Shown here: piece by piece, positions 34,387-42,931 of the stretch
How the letters are laid out: every line of letters begins with the position of its first letter
Numbering within the stretch: the first letter of the stretch is position 1
NCBI GenBank assembly: GCA_046757965.1
Contig: JBHHZI010000006.1
Span: 1 to 51,227, forward strand
DNA length: 51,227 nucleotides
From: JBHHZI01 sp046757965
GTDB lineage: Bacteria > Acidobacteriota > Polarisedimenticolia > SMYD01
Reading direction: 5' to 3'
Made by a program: the position numbers and the translations under genes
The notes under the pieces: generated by a model
What the model was told of the DNA's origin: nothing
What the model saw: only the letters and a program-made list of their open reading frames with translations
The model's database searches: none

Positions 34387-36132
34387 TCAGTTGGCGAACG
34401 TGGTGGCGTCGCCGTGGGTCAGCGCGGACCAGGCCTGCCGGGCCGCCGGGGGCGCGCTCTCGGCGCGCCGCAGGATGGTCTCGGTGCGCTCCCAGAGTTT
34501 GAGCACCGCACTGTAGATCTGGCCGTCGTCGGTGCGCACGCTGATGCCGACGGCATCGCCCGGCGCGCGCCCGGCGAGCCCGGCCTGCACATCCGCCACA
34601 CTGCTGACGAGCGTCCCGTCGACGGCCGTGATCCGATCGCCGGCGCGCAGACCCATGGACCGGGCCGGGCCACTGGCGAAGACGCGGCGAATCACCGGCT
34701 CGTCGTCCTCCAGGGAGAAGCCGACGAATGGCTCGCCGGTGCCCGCCTTCACCAGCTCGAGCGCCGCCCGGGAGGCTTCCTCGGGAAGCGGGGGTGCCGA
34801 GCTGTCGAGCACGCTCACGCGCAGCAGGTTGCCCACATCACGGGAGGTCATGCGAGCCACCTCGTCCTGGAGAAAACCATTGTCCACGGTGTGTCCGACC
34901 ATGTCGGCGAGCAGTGTGCCGAGGCCGACCCGGCCATCGGATGCGGCACGCAGGCGCACATCCAGCAGGTAGCAGGTGAGAAAGCCGCCGGCGGCCACGA
35001 ATTCCTGCGCGTCGTCTCCGGACCGCGATCCCGCATCGGCCAGGGAGACCTTGCCGGCCAGCGGTGACCCGGCCGAGACCAGACGCCAGGCAGCGAAGAT
35101 CCGATCGATGAAGTCGCTCTGGCTGAGGGTGCCGGCGCGGACCGCCGCCAGGGTCGCGGTGTAGCGCGGAAACCCCACGCGCCACCAGCCCACCGAGCCG
35201 GCGGCGGCTCCGGCCATGGCGTGCGACAGCCTCGTCTCGAAGAGCGTGGCCAGCGGTCCGACGAGCTGGTGAGCCATGGCGGACCTCTCCGATCGGCCAT
35301 CGAGGTGGAGCTGATAGACGCGAGGCGCCACCTCCACCATCGACGCGCTCCGGCGCGCCGATGCCGAGGTCACCCGGATCAGGATCGACCCGCCGGTGGC
35401 CGACCGGTCGCCGAGCAGGCGCTCCTGCTCGGCGACTGCCACGCCGATGAGACCGGCGACATCGTCGGCTCCCACCTGCCAGCCGGTCTTCTGCACGGCG
35501 AGCAGCTCTCCGCCCGGTAGTTTCTTCGCGATCTGATTGCCGATCAGCAGGTGCTCCCGGCTCAGCGCCGACAGCGTCGGCACACTCAACGAGGACCCGG
35601 CCGCTCCGGCAGAGGTGACCACGCTCCAGGTCGGGGGCAGGATGAAGTCCACGCGCACCCTCGATTCGACGTCCGGGTCGACCCCCATGGGGTAGAGAAT
35701 CATGTCCTTCCCGGCCACACTGACGCCGCCCTCGTCCCGGCACGCCGCCCGCCCGCACGGGGTGGCCAGTGTGAGTGTGTACGTCGCCTCGACGGGCCCG
35801 GCAGCCAGACCGTCCACGCGGTAGATGCCGGTCTCGCCCGTCTGCACCACCGGACGCTCTCCGGCGGCATCGCGCACCGTCAGATCGGAGACCACGCCCT
35901 GCGAGGACGAGGTCAGGAAGGCGAAATCCTTGTTCTCCCGGACCGGAAACCGCGCCGCCACAACCGCCTTCCCGCCGGTGAGATCGATCCTGTAGATGAA
36001 CTCCGCAGGTGGGCCGGCCACCTCCCGGGACGACGCCGCGGCGGCCAGGGGAGCGCCGGTCGCCGGACGGGCCACCGGCAGCAGGGGCGCCGCCAGAGCC
36101 AGACCGACCATCAACACGACCCGAGAATACAC
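34387..36132 (-). CDS. Secreted PDZ protein resembling M61 peptidase but without HExxH
   Basis: 581 residues from a GTG at 36132, preceded by GGAGG at five bases; this gives a clean signal peptide (YSRVVLMVGLALAAPLLPVA). An ATG at 36189 would place 19 polar residues before it. The N-terminal beta-rich region and overall order (beta domain, helical domain, C-terminal PDZ) recall M61 glycyl aminopeptidases, but the place where HExxH is expected reads MAHQLVGPLATLFETRLSHAMAG, so the zinc site is missing. The PDZ domain (GFSLEDDEPVIRRVF...GLRAGDRITAVDG) covers about 490-560. A periplasmic binding or chaperone role is more likely than catalysis. Confidence 0.65.
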   Translation of the reverse strand: MYSRVVLMVGLALAAPLLPVARPATGAPLAAAASSREVAGPPAEFIYRIDLTGGKAVVAARFPVRENKDFAFLTSSSQGVVSDLTVRDAAGERPVVQTGETGIYRVDGLAAGPVEATYTLTLATPCGRAACRDEGGVSVAGKDMILYPMGVDPDVESRVRVDFILPPTWSVVTSAGAAGSSLSVPTLSALSREHLLIGNQIAKKLPGGELLAVQKTGWQVGADDVAGLIGVAVAEQERLLGDRSATGGSILIRVTSASARRSASMVEVAPRVYQLHLDGRSERSAMAHQLVGPLATLFETRLSHAMAGAAAGSVGWWRVGFPRYTATLAAVRAGTLSQSDFIDRIFAAWRLVSAGSPLAGKVSLADAGSRSGDDAQEFVAAGGFLTCYLLDVRLRAASDGRVGLGTLLADMVGHTVDNGFLQDEVARMTSRDVGNLLRVSVLDSSAPPLPEEASRAALELVKAGTGEPFVGFSLEDDEPVIRRVFASGPARSMGLRAGDRITAVDGTLVSSVADVQAGLAGRAPGDAVGISVRTDDGQIYSAVLKLWERTETILRRAESAPPAARQAWSALTHGDATTFAN

Positions 36133-36285
36133 GCCTGCCTCCGTCGCCTCCCGGAGGCCAAACATAGGTCCGTCACGGGTTTGGGGCAAATGGCCGGCTG
36201 CCGCGTGGCGTGGCGTGCAGATAGCCGGTGCGCTTGTCCCGACCGCCGGGACGGAGTCCGGTGCAGGTAAGCGGTTCGTCGCCGG

Positions 36286-37629
36286 TCAGGCCCCGGATCG
36301 CACCCACTTGAAGATCTCGGGAATCGTCGCCCGCTTGCCATACATCAGTGTGCCGACCCGGAAGACCCGCGCGGCCGCCCACCCGAGGCCGGCGATGGCG
36401 CCGACCTGCAGGAGCAGCGACAGGCCGATCTGCCAGGCCGGCGGATCGGATATCCCGAGGCGCATGAGCAGGTTCAGCGGCGCGGTCAGGGGAAACAGCG
36501 ACACCGCCACCGCCAGGCCCGAGTCCGGCGCTCGCTGGACGGCGACCATCGCCATGAACGACGCCACGATGGTCAGGGTGATCGGCCCGGCTGCCTGCTC
36601 CGCCTCCTGGGTGGAGGTCACCGTCGAACCGACGGCCGCATAGATGACGGCGTACATGGCAAAGCCGAGGAGAAACAGCAGCACGAACCAGAGGAACAGC
36701 ATCGGGTTGATGCCGGCGAGGAGCTGACCGACCTGCGGAGCGGCCGCGGCGCCGGTCAGCGTCAGGATGAACCCACACGCCCCCCAGACGACGATCTGCG
36801 TCAGGGCGACACAGCCGATCCCCGCGACCTTGCCCACCATGAACTGGGTGGGCGTCACCGACGACAGCAGCACCTCGACGATGCGGGACGTCTTCTCCTC
36901 GATGATGCCGCGCAGGATGTTGCTCCCCCACAGGATGAAGATGATGTAGAAGAAGAACGCCAGCACCCAGACCGAGATGATCAACGCCGCCTGCTGGCCC
37001 GCTCCCTCGGAGGTCTCCTCCCCCTTCGAATTGACCCGGATCGGCGTCACCTCCACGGCGCGCGCCAGGTCGACGATCTGGGCCGCCCCCAGGGTCAACC
37101 CGAGGTCGCTGGCCCTCACCGCCACCAGCGGTTCCCGGAGAGCGCGCTCGATGCTGTCCGGTATGTCACCGGACGAGCGGGAGCCGTACAGGATCGAACC
37201 GGTCTCGTCGGGATCTTCGCCGAGGATCAGGTAGGCATCGAATCGCCCGGCCGCCAGGTCCTGGTTCAGACGCAGGCGTGCCGTCGCGATGGTGTCACCG
37301 GTCTGACCCGCATCGGTGATCGAAAACAGGGTCTTCGCCAGCTCGAATCCGCCGTCTGCCGTCTCGCCATCCGCCGGCAGATCGCTACTCGTCTCTCCCG
37401 TCTTCAACCGCCCGGCCTCCGCGAGCTGCGCGACGAACGGCTCGATGAGGCCGCCATGCAGGTCGACGACGCCGAGATGCTTCTCGGTGCCGCTCATGGA
37501 CAGGAAGAGCACCGGCAGGGAGTAGATGGCGGCCAGCAGCAGCGGACCGGCCAGGGTGAGGATGATGAAGCTCCGCTTGCGGACCCGCTCCAGATACTCC
37601 CGCTTCATCACCGCCAGCAGCTTAGACAT
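36286..37629 (-). CDS. ABC-2 type exporter permease, NatB-like
   Basis: 447 residues. GGAGG lies five bases before the ATG at 37629. The first helix (SFIILTLAGPLLLAAIYSLPVLFL) is followed by a large extracytoplasmic domain (about 50-220) and then a group of five or six helices near the C-terminus, including LAFFFYIIFILWGSNILRGIIEEKTSRIVEVLLSS, the ABC-2 signature region. This is the NatB/YhaP (COG1668) architecture. It overlaps the ATPase gene by eight bases, and the two form an exporter; the cargo is unknown (the family includes sodium and drug efflux). Confidence 0.88.
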   Translation of the reverse strand: MSKLLAVMKREYLERVRKRSFIILTLAGPLLLAAIYSLPVLFLSMSGTEKHLGVVDLHGGLIEPFVAQLAEAGRLKTGETSSDLPADGETADGGFELAKTLFSITDAGQTGDTIATARLRLNQDLAAGRFDAYLILGEDPDETGSILYGSRSSGDIPDSIERALREPLVAVRASDLGLTLGAAQIVDLARAVEVTPIRVNSKGEETSEGAGQQAALIISVWVLAFFFYIIFILWGSNILRGIIEEKTSRIVEVLLSSVTPTQFMVGKVAGIGCVALTQIVVWGACGFILTLTGAAAAPQVGQLLAGINPMLFLWFVLLFLLGFAMYAVIYAAVGSTVTSTQEAEQAAGPITLTIVASFMAMVAVQRAPDSGLAVAVSLFPLTAPLNLLMRLGISDPPAWQIGLSLLLQVGAIAGLGWAAARVFRVGTLMYGKRATIPEIFKWVRSGA

Positions 37630-38590
37630 GCGCGCCTCCCGTCGCCGGCTCACCGGCGGGCGCCGGGATGTCCTCCGGCGGGCGCCGGTCCGCCCGGGCC
37701 TCGCCGACCAGATCCAGGAAGATGCTGTTGAGTGTCGGCTCGACCACCTCGAAGCGCCGCACCTCCACCCGCGGCATCGCCGCGGCCAGGATCGCCCCGG
37801 GGTCTGCCCCCTCCACGAGTCTCATCTCCGCGTAGCTGCCGTGCAGATCGATCTTCTCCACGTTCGGCAGGGCGCGGAGGAATTCCCCGTCGCCGTGGAA
37901 GCCGAGCACCACCGAGTTGGTGCCGTAGCGTTCCTTGACCGCCGCCAGGGCACCCTCCGCCACCACCCGGCCGTGGTGGATCAGGCAGATGGCCTCACAC
38001 ATCCGCTCCACCTGCTCCATGATGTGGGTCGAGAAGATGACCGTGGTGCCGGCCCGGTTCATCTCCAGCACGACATCCTTGAGAAGGTTGGTGTTGACCG
38101 GGTCGAGGCCGGAAAACGGTTCATCGAGAATGATCACCTCGGGCTCGTGCAGGATGGTCGCGATGAACTGGATCTTCTGCTGCATCCCCTTGGACAGCTC
38201 CTGCACCTTGCGGGCCTTCCAGTCGGACAGTTCGAGCCGCCCGAGCCATCGATCGATGCGCGGCACGGCATCGCGCCGCGACACCCCCTTGATCTCCGCG
38301 AGAAACGCCAGCAGATCGACCACCTTCATCTTCAGGTACATGCCCCGTTCCTCGGGCAGGTAGCCGACACGATCGAGAGTGTCGCCGCCGGAGGGACGGC
38401 CGAGAATGGTGACCTGCCCGGTGTCCGGCCGCAGGATGTTCATGATCATGCGCAGGGTCGTGGTCTTGCCCGCCCCGTTCGGACCGAGCAGGCCGTACAC
38501 GCTGCCTGCCGGCACCTGGAACGAGATGCCGTCAACGGCCACGTGCTCCTCGTAGCGCTTCGTGATCTTCTCGACGGAAATCGCGGTCAT
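37622..38590 (-). CDS. ABC transporter ATPase, NatA-like
   Basis: 322 residues. Walker A GPNGAGKTT, the signature region ELSKGMQQKIQFIATIL, Walker B IILDEPFSGLDP and the switch His in FSTHIMEQ are all present, so it should be an active ATPase. The C-terminal part (about 225-322) is the extra domain of NatA/DUF4162-type ATPases. GAGGAG lies seven bases before the ATG. It is the first gene of the exporter operon. Confidence 0.92.
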   Translation of the reverse strand: MTAISVEKITKRYEEHVAVDGISFQVPAGSVYGLLGPNGAGKTTTLRMIMNILRPDTGQVTILGRPSGGDTLDRVGYLPEERGMYLKMKVVDLLAFLAEIKGVSRRDAVPRIDRWLGRLELSDWKARKVQELSKGMQQKIQFIATILHEPEVIILDEPFSGLDPVNTNLLKDVVLEMNRAGTTVIFSTHIMEQVERMCEAICLIHHGRVVAEGALAAVKERYGTNSVVLGFHGDGEFLRALPNVEKIDLHGSYAEMRLVEGADPGAILAAAMPRVEVRRFEVVEPTLNSIFLDLVGEARADRRPPEDIPAPAGEPATGGAHV

Positions 38591-38862
38591 GGTGCGTCTC
38601 CTCGCCCTTCACGGTCTGTCACGGCGCGCCTCGATCAGCCGCTCCCACCGCCTCCTGCGCACTGATACGGACCACCCGGACCATGGTTTCGCCGCGACCG
38701 GCGCTTGTCTCGCCCGGGAAGGACGGCGGGGGCCATCCGGCGCCGGTTGCCGCCGGCCGTCCGGTTCCATACATTATCCGGGTCGGGTGCCTGCGGCCCG
38801 CGCGGGCTTCCGTGCGGGGAGTGCGGGCGCCCGCCTGCTGCGGAGAGGCGATGCTCACCGGG

Positions 38863-38868
38863 TATAAT
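38863..38868 (+). promoter_or_regulatory. -10 box upstream of the small unknown-thiS genes
   Basis: A perfect TATAAT ends six bases before the GTG at 38875. That is the normal distance from a -10 box to a transcription start, so the mRNA may be leaderless. The -35 region is weak. Confidence 0.5.
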
Positions 38869-38874
38869 AGCGAC

Positions 38875-39231
38875 GTGCAGCATGAAGGGCGTGTCTACCA
38901 CGTGCAGACCGAGGACAAGGGGGACGACAATCCTCTCATCGAGACACTGATCTACGTCGGGGGCCAGATCCTCGCGTCACGCCGGAAGCCTTACGCCGAC
39001 CTGATCGACGATGACTGGACCGAGGACAAGCTCGCCGTGCTCCTCGAGCGCCAGCATCAGGCCATTGTTCGCGATGTCCGCCTCGGCAAGTTCGACCCGC
39101 CGGAGGAGCGACGACCGTTCGGCGACGGCATCGTCACCGACCGCAGCTTCGACACCGTCGTCCGGGATTTCATCGAGGACGAGGAGCGCGGAGGCACGCT
39201 GCCCGATCCGCCGCGCCGGAAGCCGTCATGA
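38875..39231 (+). CDS. Small conserved protein of unknown function, thiS neighbour
   Basis: 118 residues from a GTG at 38875. An in-frame ATG at 38851 with GGAGA upstream would add eight residues, but those codons would contain the TATAAT box. The N-terminus (QHEGRVYHVQTEDKG...NPLIETLIYVGGQILASRRKPYADL) has the look of a conserved family found in Acidobacteriota-like genomes, but I cannot name it. The second half is charged and helical. Its stop overlaps the thiS start (ATGA), so it is coupled to thiamine genes. Confidence 0.7.
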   Translation: MQHEGRVYHVQTEDKGDDNPLIETLIYVGGQILASRRKPYADLIDDDWTEDKLAVLLERQHQAIVRDVRLGKFDPPEERRPFGDGIVTDRSFDTVVRDFIEDEERGGTLPDPPRRKPS

Positions 39232-39434
39232 CCGTGCGCGTCACGGTCAACGGGGAGGTCCGGCAGGTTCCGGACACCACCACCGTGGCCGATCTTCTCG
39301 CGCGCCTGGATCTGCCCGATCGCGGCATCGCCGTGGAGCACAACCGCAAGATCCTGAGGCGAGAGCATCTCGCCGACACGCGCCTCGCCGACGGCGACCA
39401 GATCGAGATCGTCCAGTTCGTCGGAGGCGGTTGA
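39228..39434 (+). CDS. thiS: Sulfur carrier protein ThiS
   Basis: 68 residues with the ubiquitin-like ThiS pattern: VTVNGEVRQVP, VADLLARLDLP, IAVEHNRKILRREHLADTRLADGDQIEIVQFVGGG. It ends in Gly-Gly (here three Gly), the terminus that is adenylated and thiocarboxylated to carry sulfur to ThiG. The start overlaps the previous stop by four bases; thiG follows after 44 bases. Confidence 0.93.
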   Translation: MTVRVTVNGEVRQVPDTTTVADLLARLDLPDRGIAVEHNRKILRREHLADTRLADGDQIEIVQFVGGG

Positions 39435-39440
39435 CGCGGC

Positions 39441-39469
39441 GTGACGCCCTGCCGGGCGGGTGATACGAT
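39441..39469 (+). promoter_or_regulatory. Possible thiG promoter, near-leaderless
   Basis: GTGACG (39441-39446) and TACGAT (39464-39469) are 17 bases apart, and the ATG follows nine bases after the -10 box with no Shine-Dalgarno. It may give thiG a transcript of its own. Confidence 0.35.
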
Positions 39470-39478
39470 CCGTGGGTC

Positions 39479-40255
39479 ATGAACACCGACACACTCGTCA
39501 TCGCCGGCAAGAGCTACCCTGGCCGGCTCATCGTGGGCACCGGGAAGTACGCCGACCTCGACGTCATGCGCCGTGCCCACGAGGCCTGCGCTGCCTCGCT
39601 CGTCACCGTGGCGGTGCGACGGGTCGAGCTGGATCGCTCGAAGGCTTCGCTCCTCGACCACATCGACACCGCAAAGATCGAGCTGCTGCCCAACACCGCC
39701 GGCTGCTACTCCGCCGAGGAGGCGGTGCGCACCGCCCACCTCGCCCGCGAGGCCTGCGGCACCGCTCTCATCAAGCTGGAGGTGATCGGCGACGAGAAGA
39801 CGCTGTTTCCCGACAATGAGGCACTCCTGCGCGCCACCCGCGAGCTGGTCTCGGACGGCTTCACGGTGCTGCCGTACACCAGCGACGATCTCATCACCTG
39901 CAAGAAGCTGCGGGACGCCGGGGCGGCGGCCGTGATGCCGCTGGCCGCCCCCATCGGCTCGGGTCTGGGCGTGCAGAACGCCGCCAACCTGCGTCTGATC
40001 CTGGAGGCGATCACCGACCTGCCGGTGATCGTCGACGCCGGTGTGGGCACGGCCTCCGATGCGGCCATCGCCATGGAACTGGGCGCCGATGGCATCCTCA
40101 TGAACACCGCCATCGCCGCCGCGAGCAACCCGGTCAAGATGGCGCGGGCGATGAAGCTGGCGGTCGACGCCGGACGCCTCGCCTACGAGGCCGGGCGCAT
40201 GCCGAAGCGGCCGTACGCCAGCGCCTCCTCCCCCCTCGACGGCCGCATCGCGTAG
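39479..40255 (+). CDS. thiG: Thiazole synthase
   Basis: 258 residues. ThiG features: LVIAGKSYPGRLIVGTGKYAD, LLPNTAGCYSAEEAVRTA, LIKLEVIGDEKTLFPD with Lys99 as the Schiff-base lysine, VMPLAAPIGSGLGVQN and VDAGVGTASDAAIAMELGADGILMNTAIA. It builds the thiazole phosphate of thiamine from deoxyxylulose phosphate, dehydroglycine and ThiS thiocarboxylate. thiF, thiH or thiO, which would complete the step, are not in the window. Confidence 0.96.
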   Translation: MNTDTLVIAGKSYPGRLIVGTGKYADLDVMRRAHEACAASLVTVAVRRVELDRSKASLLDHIDTAKIELLPNTAGCYSAEEAVRTAHLAREACGTALIKLEVIGDEKTLFPDNEALLRATRELVSDGFTVLPYTSDDLITCKKLRDAGAAAVMPLAAPIGSGLGVQNAANLRLILEAITDLPVIVDAGVGTASDAAIAMELGADGILMNTAIAAASNPVKMARAMKLAVDAGRLAYEAGRMPKRPYASASSPLDGRIA

Positions 40256-40323
40256 GCCGACTCCTGCACGGCACGTCGGCCGCGCTGCCCGGGGCCCGGG
40301 CGGTACAGACCGCGAGGCGCGCG

Positions 40324-41142
40324 CTAGCGCCCCCGGAAGTTCGGCTTGCGCTTCTCCCGGAAGGCGGCCAGCGCCTCGAGTCGATCCTCGGTGGACAGGA
40401 TCGATTCGTAGGCGGTCCACTCCACCGCCAGACCGTCGGCCAGCGGCAGCCCGCCTGCCGCATCGATGGCGCGCTTCGCGGCCCGGATGGCCAGCGGTGC
40501 CGCCTGGGCCATGTCCGCCACGAAGGCGTGCGCTCTGGCCAGCAACGCGTCCCGCCCGCTCACCTCATCGACAACGCCATCCGCCAGCGCCTCGTCGGCG
40601 GCGAACAGCCGGCCGGAGAAGATCCACTTCTTGGCCGTCGACACGCCGGTGAGCCGCGGCAGTCGCTGGGTTCCCCCGGCGCCCGGCACGATGCCCAGTG
40701 TCGTCTCGGGCAGGCCGATGCGGCCGGATGACTCCATGACACGGAAGTCACAGCACAGGGCCAGCTCGCAGCCCCCGCCGGCGGCGGTGCCGTGTATCGC
40801 CGCCACCGTCGGCACGGGCAGGTTCGCCAGTTTCGAGAAGGTCGCCGACAGCTTCCGGACGAAGACCCGCACGGCATCCTCGTCCATGCTCTGGCGCTCC
40901 TTCAGATCGGCGCCGGCGCAGAAGGTGCGCCCGGCAGCGGCGAGGATCAGCACCCGCACGCTCGCATCGGCTGCCAGCGCCTCGGCGGCGCGGTCGAGGT
41001 CGGCCACCAGTTGCTGCCCCAGGGCATTCACCGGCGGGCGATCGAGCGTGAGCACGGCGATCCCGTCGTCATCCACCTCGAGGATCAGGGTCGTCAGGCC
41101 GGCAATCACCGTCGCGGCGGTCGTCGCGCCATCGTTCCTCAT
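40324..41142 (-). CDS. Enoyl-CoA hydratase (methylglutaconyl-CoA-type)
   Basis: 272 residues. GGAGG lies five bases before the ATG at 41142; a longer frame upstream belongs to overlap with the previous gene. Crotonase signatures: GRTFCAGADLKER (oxyanion hole), AAGGGCELALCCDFRV and LPETTLGIVPGAGGTQRLPRL, with Glu in both catalytic positions. The C-terminus YESILSTEDRLEALAAFREKRKPNFRGR is typical of AUH/AtuE relatives. Next to a 3-methylcrotonyl- or geranyl-CoA carboxylase subunit and AtuA, hydration of a methylglutaconyl- or isohexenylglutaconyl-CoA is likely. It starts within the preceding stop (ATGA). Confidence 0.9.
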   Translation of the reverse strand: MRNDGATTAATVIAGLTTLILEVDDDGIAVLTLDRPPVNALGQQLVADLDRAAEALAADASVRVLILAAAGRTFCAGADLKERQSMDEDAVRVFVRKLSATFSKLANLPVPTVAAIHGTAAGGGCELALCCDFRVMESSGRIGLPETTLGIVPGAGGTQRLPRLTGVSTAKKWIFSGRLFAADEALADGVVDEVSGRDALLARAHAFVADMAQAAPLAIRAAKRAIDAAGGLPLADGLAVEWTAYESILSTEDRLEALAAFREKRKPNFRGR

Positions 41143-41555
41143 CGGTGCCTCCGTGGGCGCTGCCGGCTCGCCGGGCGCCTGTCGAGCATGCCGCCCGGGG
41201 CGACGGCGCCGCGCGTCCCGACCGCGGGCAGGCGAAATCCACGCGGCAGATCGACTTCCATCAGCAGCAGTCCCATGCCGTGCGTCTTGCCCTGCGCATC
41301 GTTCTTGAGGCTGGTCGAGCCGCCGCCACCCAGCGAGCCGTGCAGGATGAAGTTGAAGGCCAGAAGGTTGGGCACCTCGTGCCGCTCGACGCGCCCGGCG
41401 ACGATCCGCCGGAAATGCCGCTTGACACGCGCGGTGGTCACCTGGCGGCGCACGATCTCGTAGCACGCCTGGTCATAGGCGATGAGCCCCACGTTGCTGT
41501 CGTCCCCCTTGTCACCGGAGCGGGCGTGACTGATGCGATACAGCGGCACCTTCAT
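41139..41555 (-). CDS. Stand-alone AtuA C-terminal-type domain protein
   Basis: 138 residues beginning MKVPLYRISHARSGDKGDDSNVGLIAYD, the hallmark of the ferredoxin-fold domain found at the C-terminus of AtuA proteins. HEVPNLLAFNFILHGSLGGGGSTSLKNDAQGKTHGMGLLLMEV completes the domain; the last 30 residues are basic. Here it is a separate gene whose ATG overlaps the AtuA-core stop (ATGA) and whose stop overlaps the hydratase start. It presumably associates with the AtuA core as in the fused protein. Confidence 0.85.
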   Translation of the reverse strand: MKVPLYRISHARSGDKGDDSNVGLIAYDQACYEIVRRQVTTARVKRHFRRIVAGRVERHEVPNLLAFNFILHGSLGGGGSTSLKNDAQGKTHGMGLLLMEVDLPRGFRLPAVGTRGAVAPGGMLDRRPASRQRPRRHR

Positions 41556-42931
41556 GTCAGATCCTCCACCCGCACGGCCACGTCCACCAGGTCCTTGGGG
41601 ATCAGGGCCGGCCAGTAGGCGATGGCCTCGGTGGCCTTGGGGCGGCCGCCGGCAAACCCCGTCACGCCCGGCGGACCACTGGTGACCAGTGGCGCCAGCT
41701 CGCGGCCGAACCGATCCACCCGGGCCCGGTCGGGGTCCTTCACGCCCACCCTCAGCACCACCTCCGGCGCGTCGACGGCATCGTCGACGATGCCCTCGTG
41801 AGACGAGTTGACGCCGATGAACTCGGTGCGCCTCTCGGCGCAGGCGGCGCCGGCCCGCTCGAGGCGGCCCCACAGAGCCTTCGCGCAGACACGGGCCTTG
41901 GCCAGGGCATCGGGACCGGCGATGGTGAGCTGGCCGGTCGCCTTGTAACCGTCGAGATAAGACATCGACACCTTGTAGGTGTCGGTGCACGGCGTGCCGG
42001 TGACGCCGCTCACCCGGACGCGATTGCGGCCCGCCGGCTCGATGCGGATCGACGTGAAGTCCGCCACGACGTCCGGTGTGATGTAGCGCCCGGGATTGCC
42101 CATCTCGTAGACGAGCTGCTCGGCCACCGTGTCCACCGACACCAGCCCGCCGGTGCCGCGCTGCTTGGTGACGATGAACGAGCCGTCGGCGGCGGCCTCC
42201 ACGACGGGATAGCCGATCCGATCCCAGCCGCGGACCTCCCACCAGCGCGAGAAGTTCCCACCGGTGCACTGCGCCCCGCACTCGATGATGTGCCCGGCCA
42301 CCGTGCCTGCGGCCAGACGATCCCAGTCATCCCACTGCCAGCCAAAGGCGTGCACCAGCGGCGCCAGCGTCAACCCGGGGTCGGTGCAGCGCCCGGTCAG
42401 CACCACGTTCGCCCCGGCGTCCAGCGCCGCCACCATGCCGGTGGTCGGCAGGTAGACATTGGCGGACAGCAGGCGATCGAGAATGTCCGTCACCGGGCGG
42501 CCGTCGTCCAGGTTGGCGAACGGGCAGCCCTCCCTCACCAGCTCGGGCATGCGCGCCAGGATGTCGTCGCCGGAGACGGTGGCCACCGTCAGCCGTTCGA
42601 GCCCGGCGCGGCGGGCCGCGGCCAGCAACGCCTCCTTGCAGGCGCCCGGGTTGACACCGCCGGCGTTGGCCAGCACGCGGACGTTGCCCTCCACGAGACG
42701 GGGCAGGAGACGTTCCATCAGATCGATGAAATCCGTCGCATAGCCAGCCTCCGGATCGCGCCGTCTGAGCTTCTGCATGATGGACATGGTGACCTCGGCC
42801 AGGTAGTCGAGACCGAGAAAATCCAGGGGTCCGTCCTCGACCAGATGCACCGGGGCGTCCGGGGAGTCCCCCCAGAAGCCCTGGCCATTGCCGATCCGGA
42901 TGATGCGATCCCGCGCCACGGCCGACCTCAC
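41552..42931 (-). CDS. atuA: AtuA-family (DUF1446) core protein
   Basis: 459 residues from a GTG at 42931 that overlaps the carboxyltransferase stop by four bases, with GGAG five bases upstream. DUF1446 signatures: IRIGNGQGFWGDSPDAPVHLVEDGPLDFLGLDYLAEVTMSI, VLANAGGVNPGACKEAL, LTGRCTDPGLTLAPLVHAFGW, CGAQCTGGNF and GTGGLVSVDTVAEQLVYEMGNP. AtuA is needed for citronellol/geraniol use in Pseudomonas, but its reaction is unknown. The usual C-terminal ferredoxin-fold part is split off as the next gene. The frame continues open upstream only as a shadow of the carboxylase gene. Confidence 0.88.
   Translation of the reverse strand: MRSAVARDRIIRIGNGQGFWGDSPDAPVHLVEDGPLDFLGLDYLAEVTMSIMQKLRRRDPEAGYATDFIDLMERLLPRLVEGNVRVLANAGGVNPGACKEALLAAARRAGLERLTVATVSGDDILARMPELVREGCPFANLDDGRPVTDILDRLLSANVYLPTTGMVAALDAGANVVLTGRCTDPGLTLAPLVHAFGWQWDDWDRLAAGTVAGHIIECGAQCTGGNFSRWWEVRGWDRIGYPVVEAAADGSFIVTKQRGTGGLVSVDTVAEQLVYEMGNPGRYITPDVVADFTSIRIEPAGRNRVRVSGVTGTPCTDTYKVSMSYLDGYKATGQLTIAGPDALAKARVCAKALWGRLERAGAACAERRTEFIGVNSSHEGIVDDAVDAPEVVLRVGVKDPDRARVDRFGRELAPLVTSGPPGVTGFAGGRPKATEAIAYWPALIPKDLVDVAVRVEDLT

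Noticed and set aside
38591..38862. TPP riboswitch upstream of the thiamine genes
   Set aside because: The conserved CTGAGA and related thi-box elements are absent.
38851..38874. ATG at 38851 as the start of the thiS-linked unknown gene
   Set aside because: It has a GGAGA upstream, but the first codons would contain a perfect TATAAT, and the conserved-looking sequence begins after the GTG at 38875. Kept only as an alternative.
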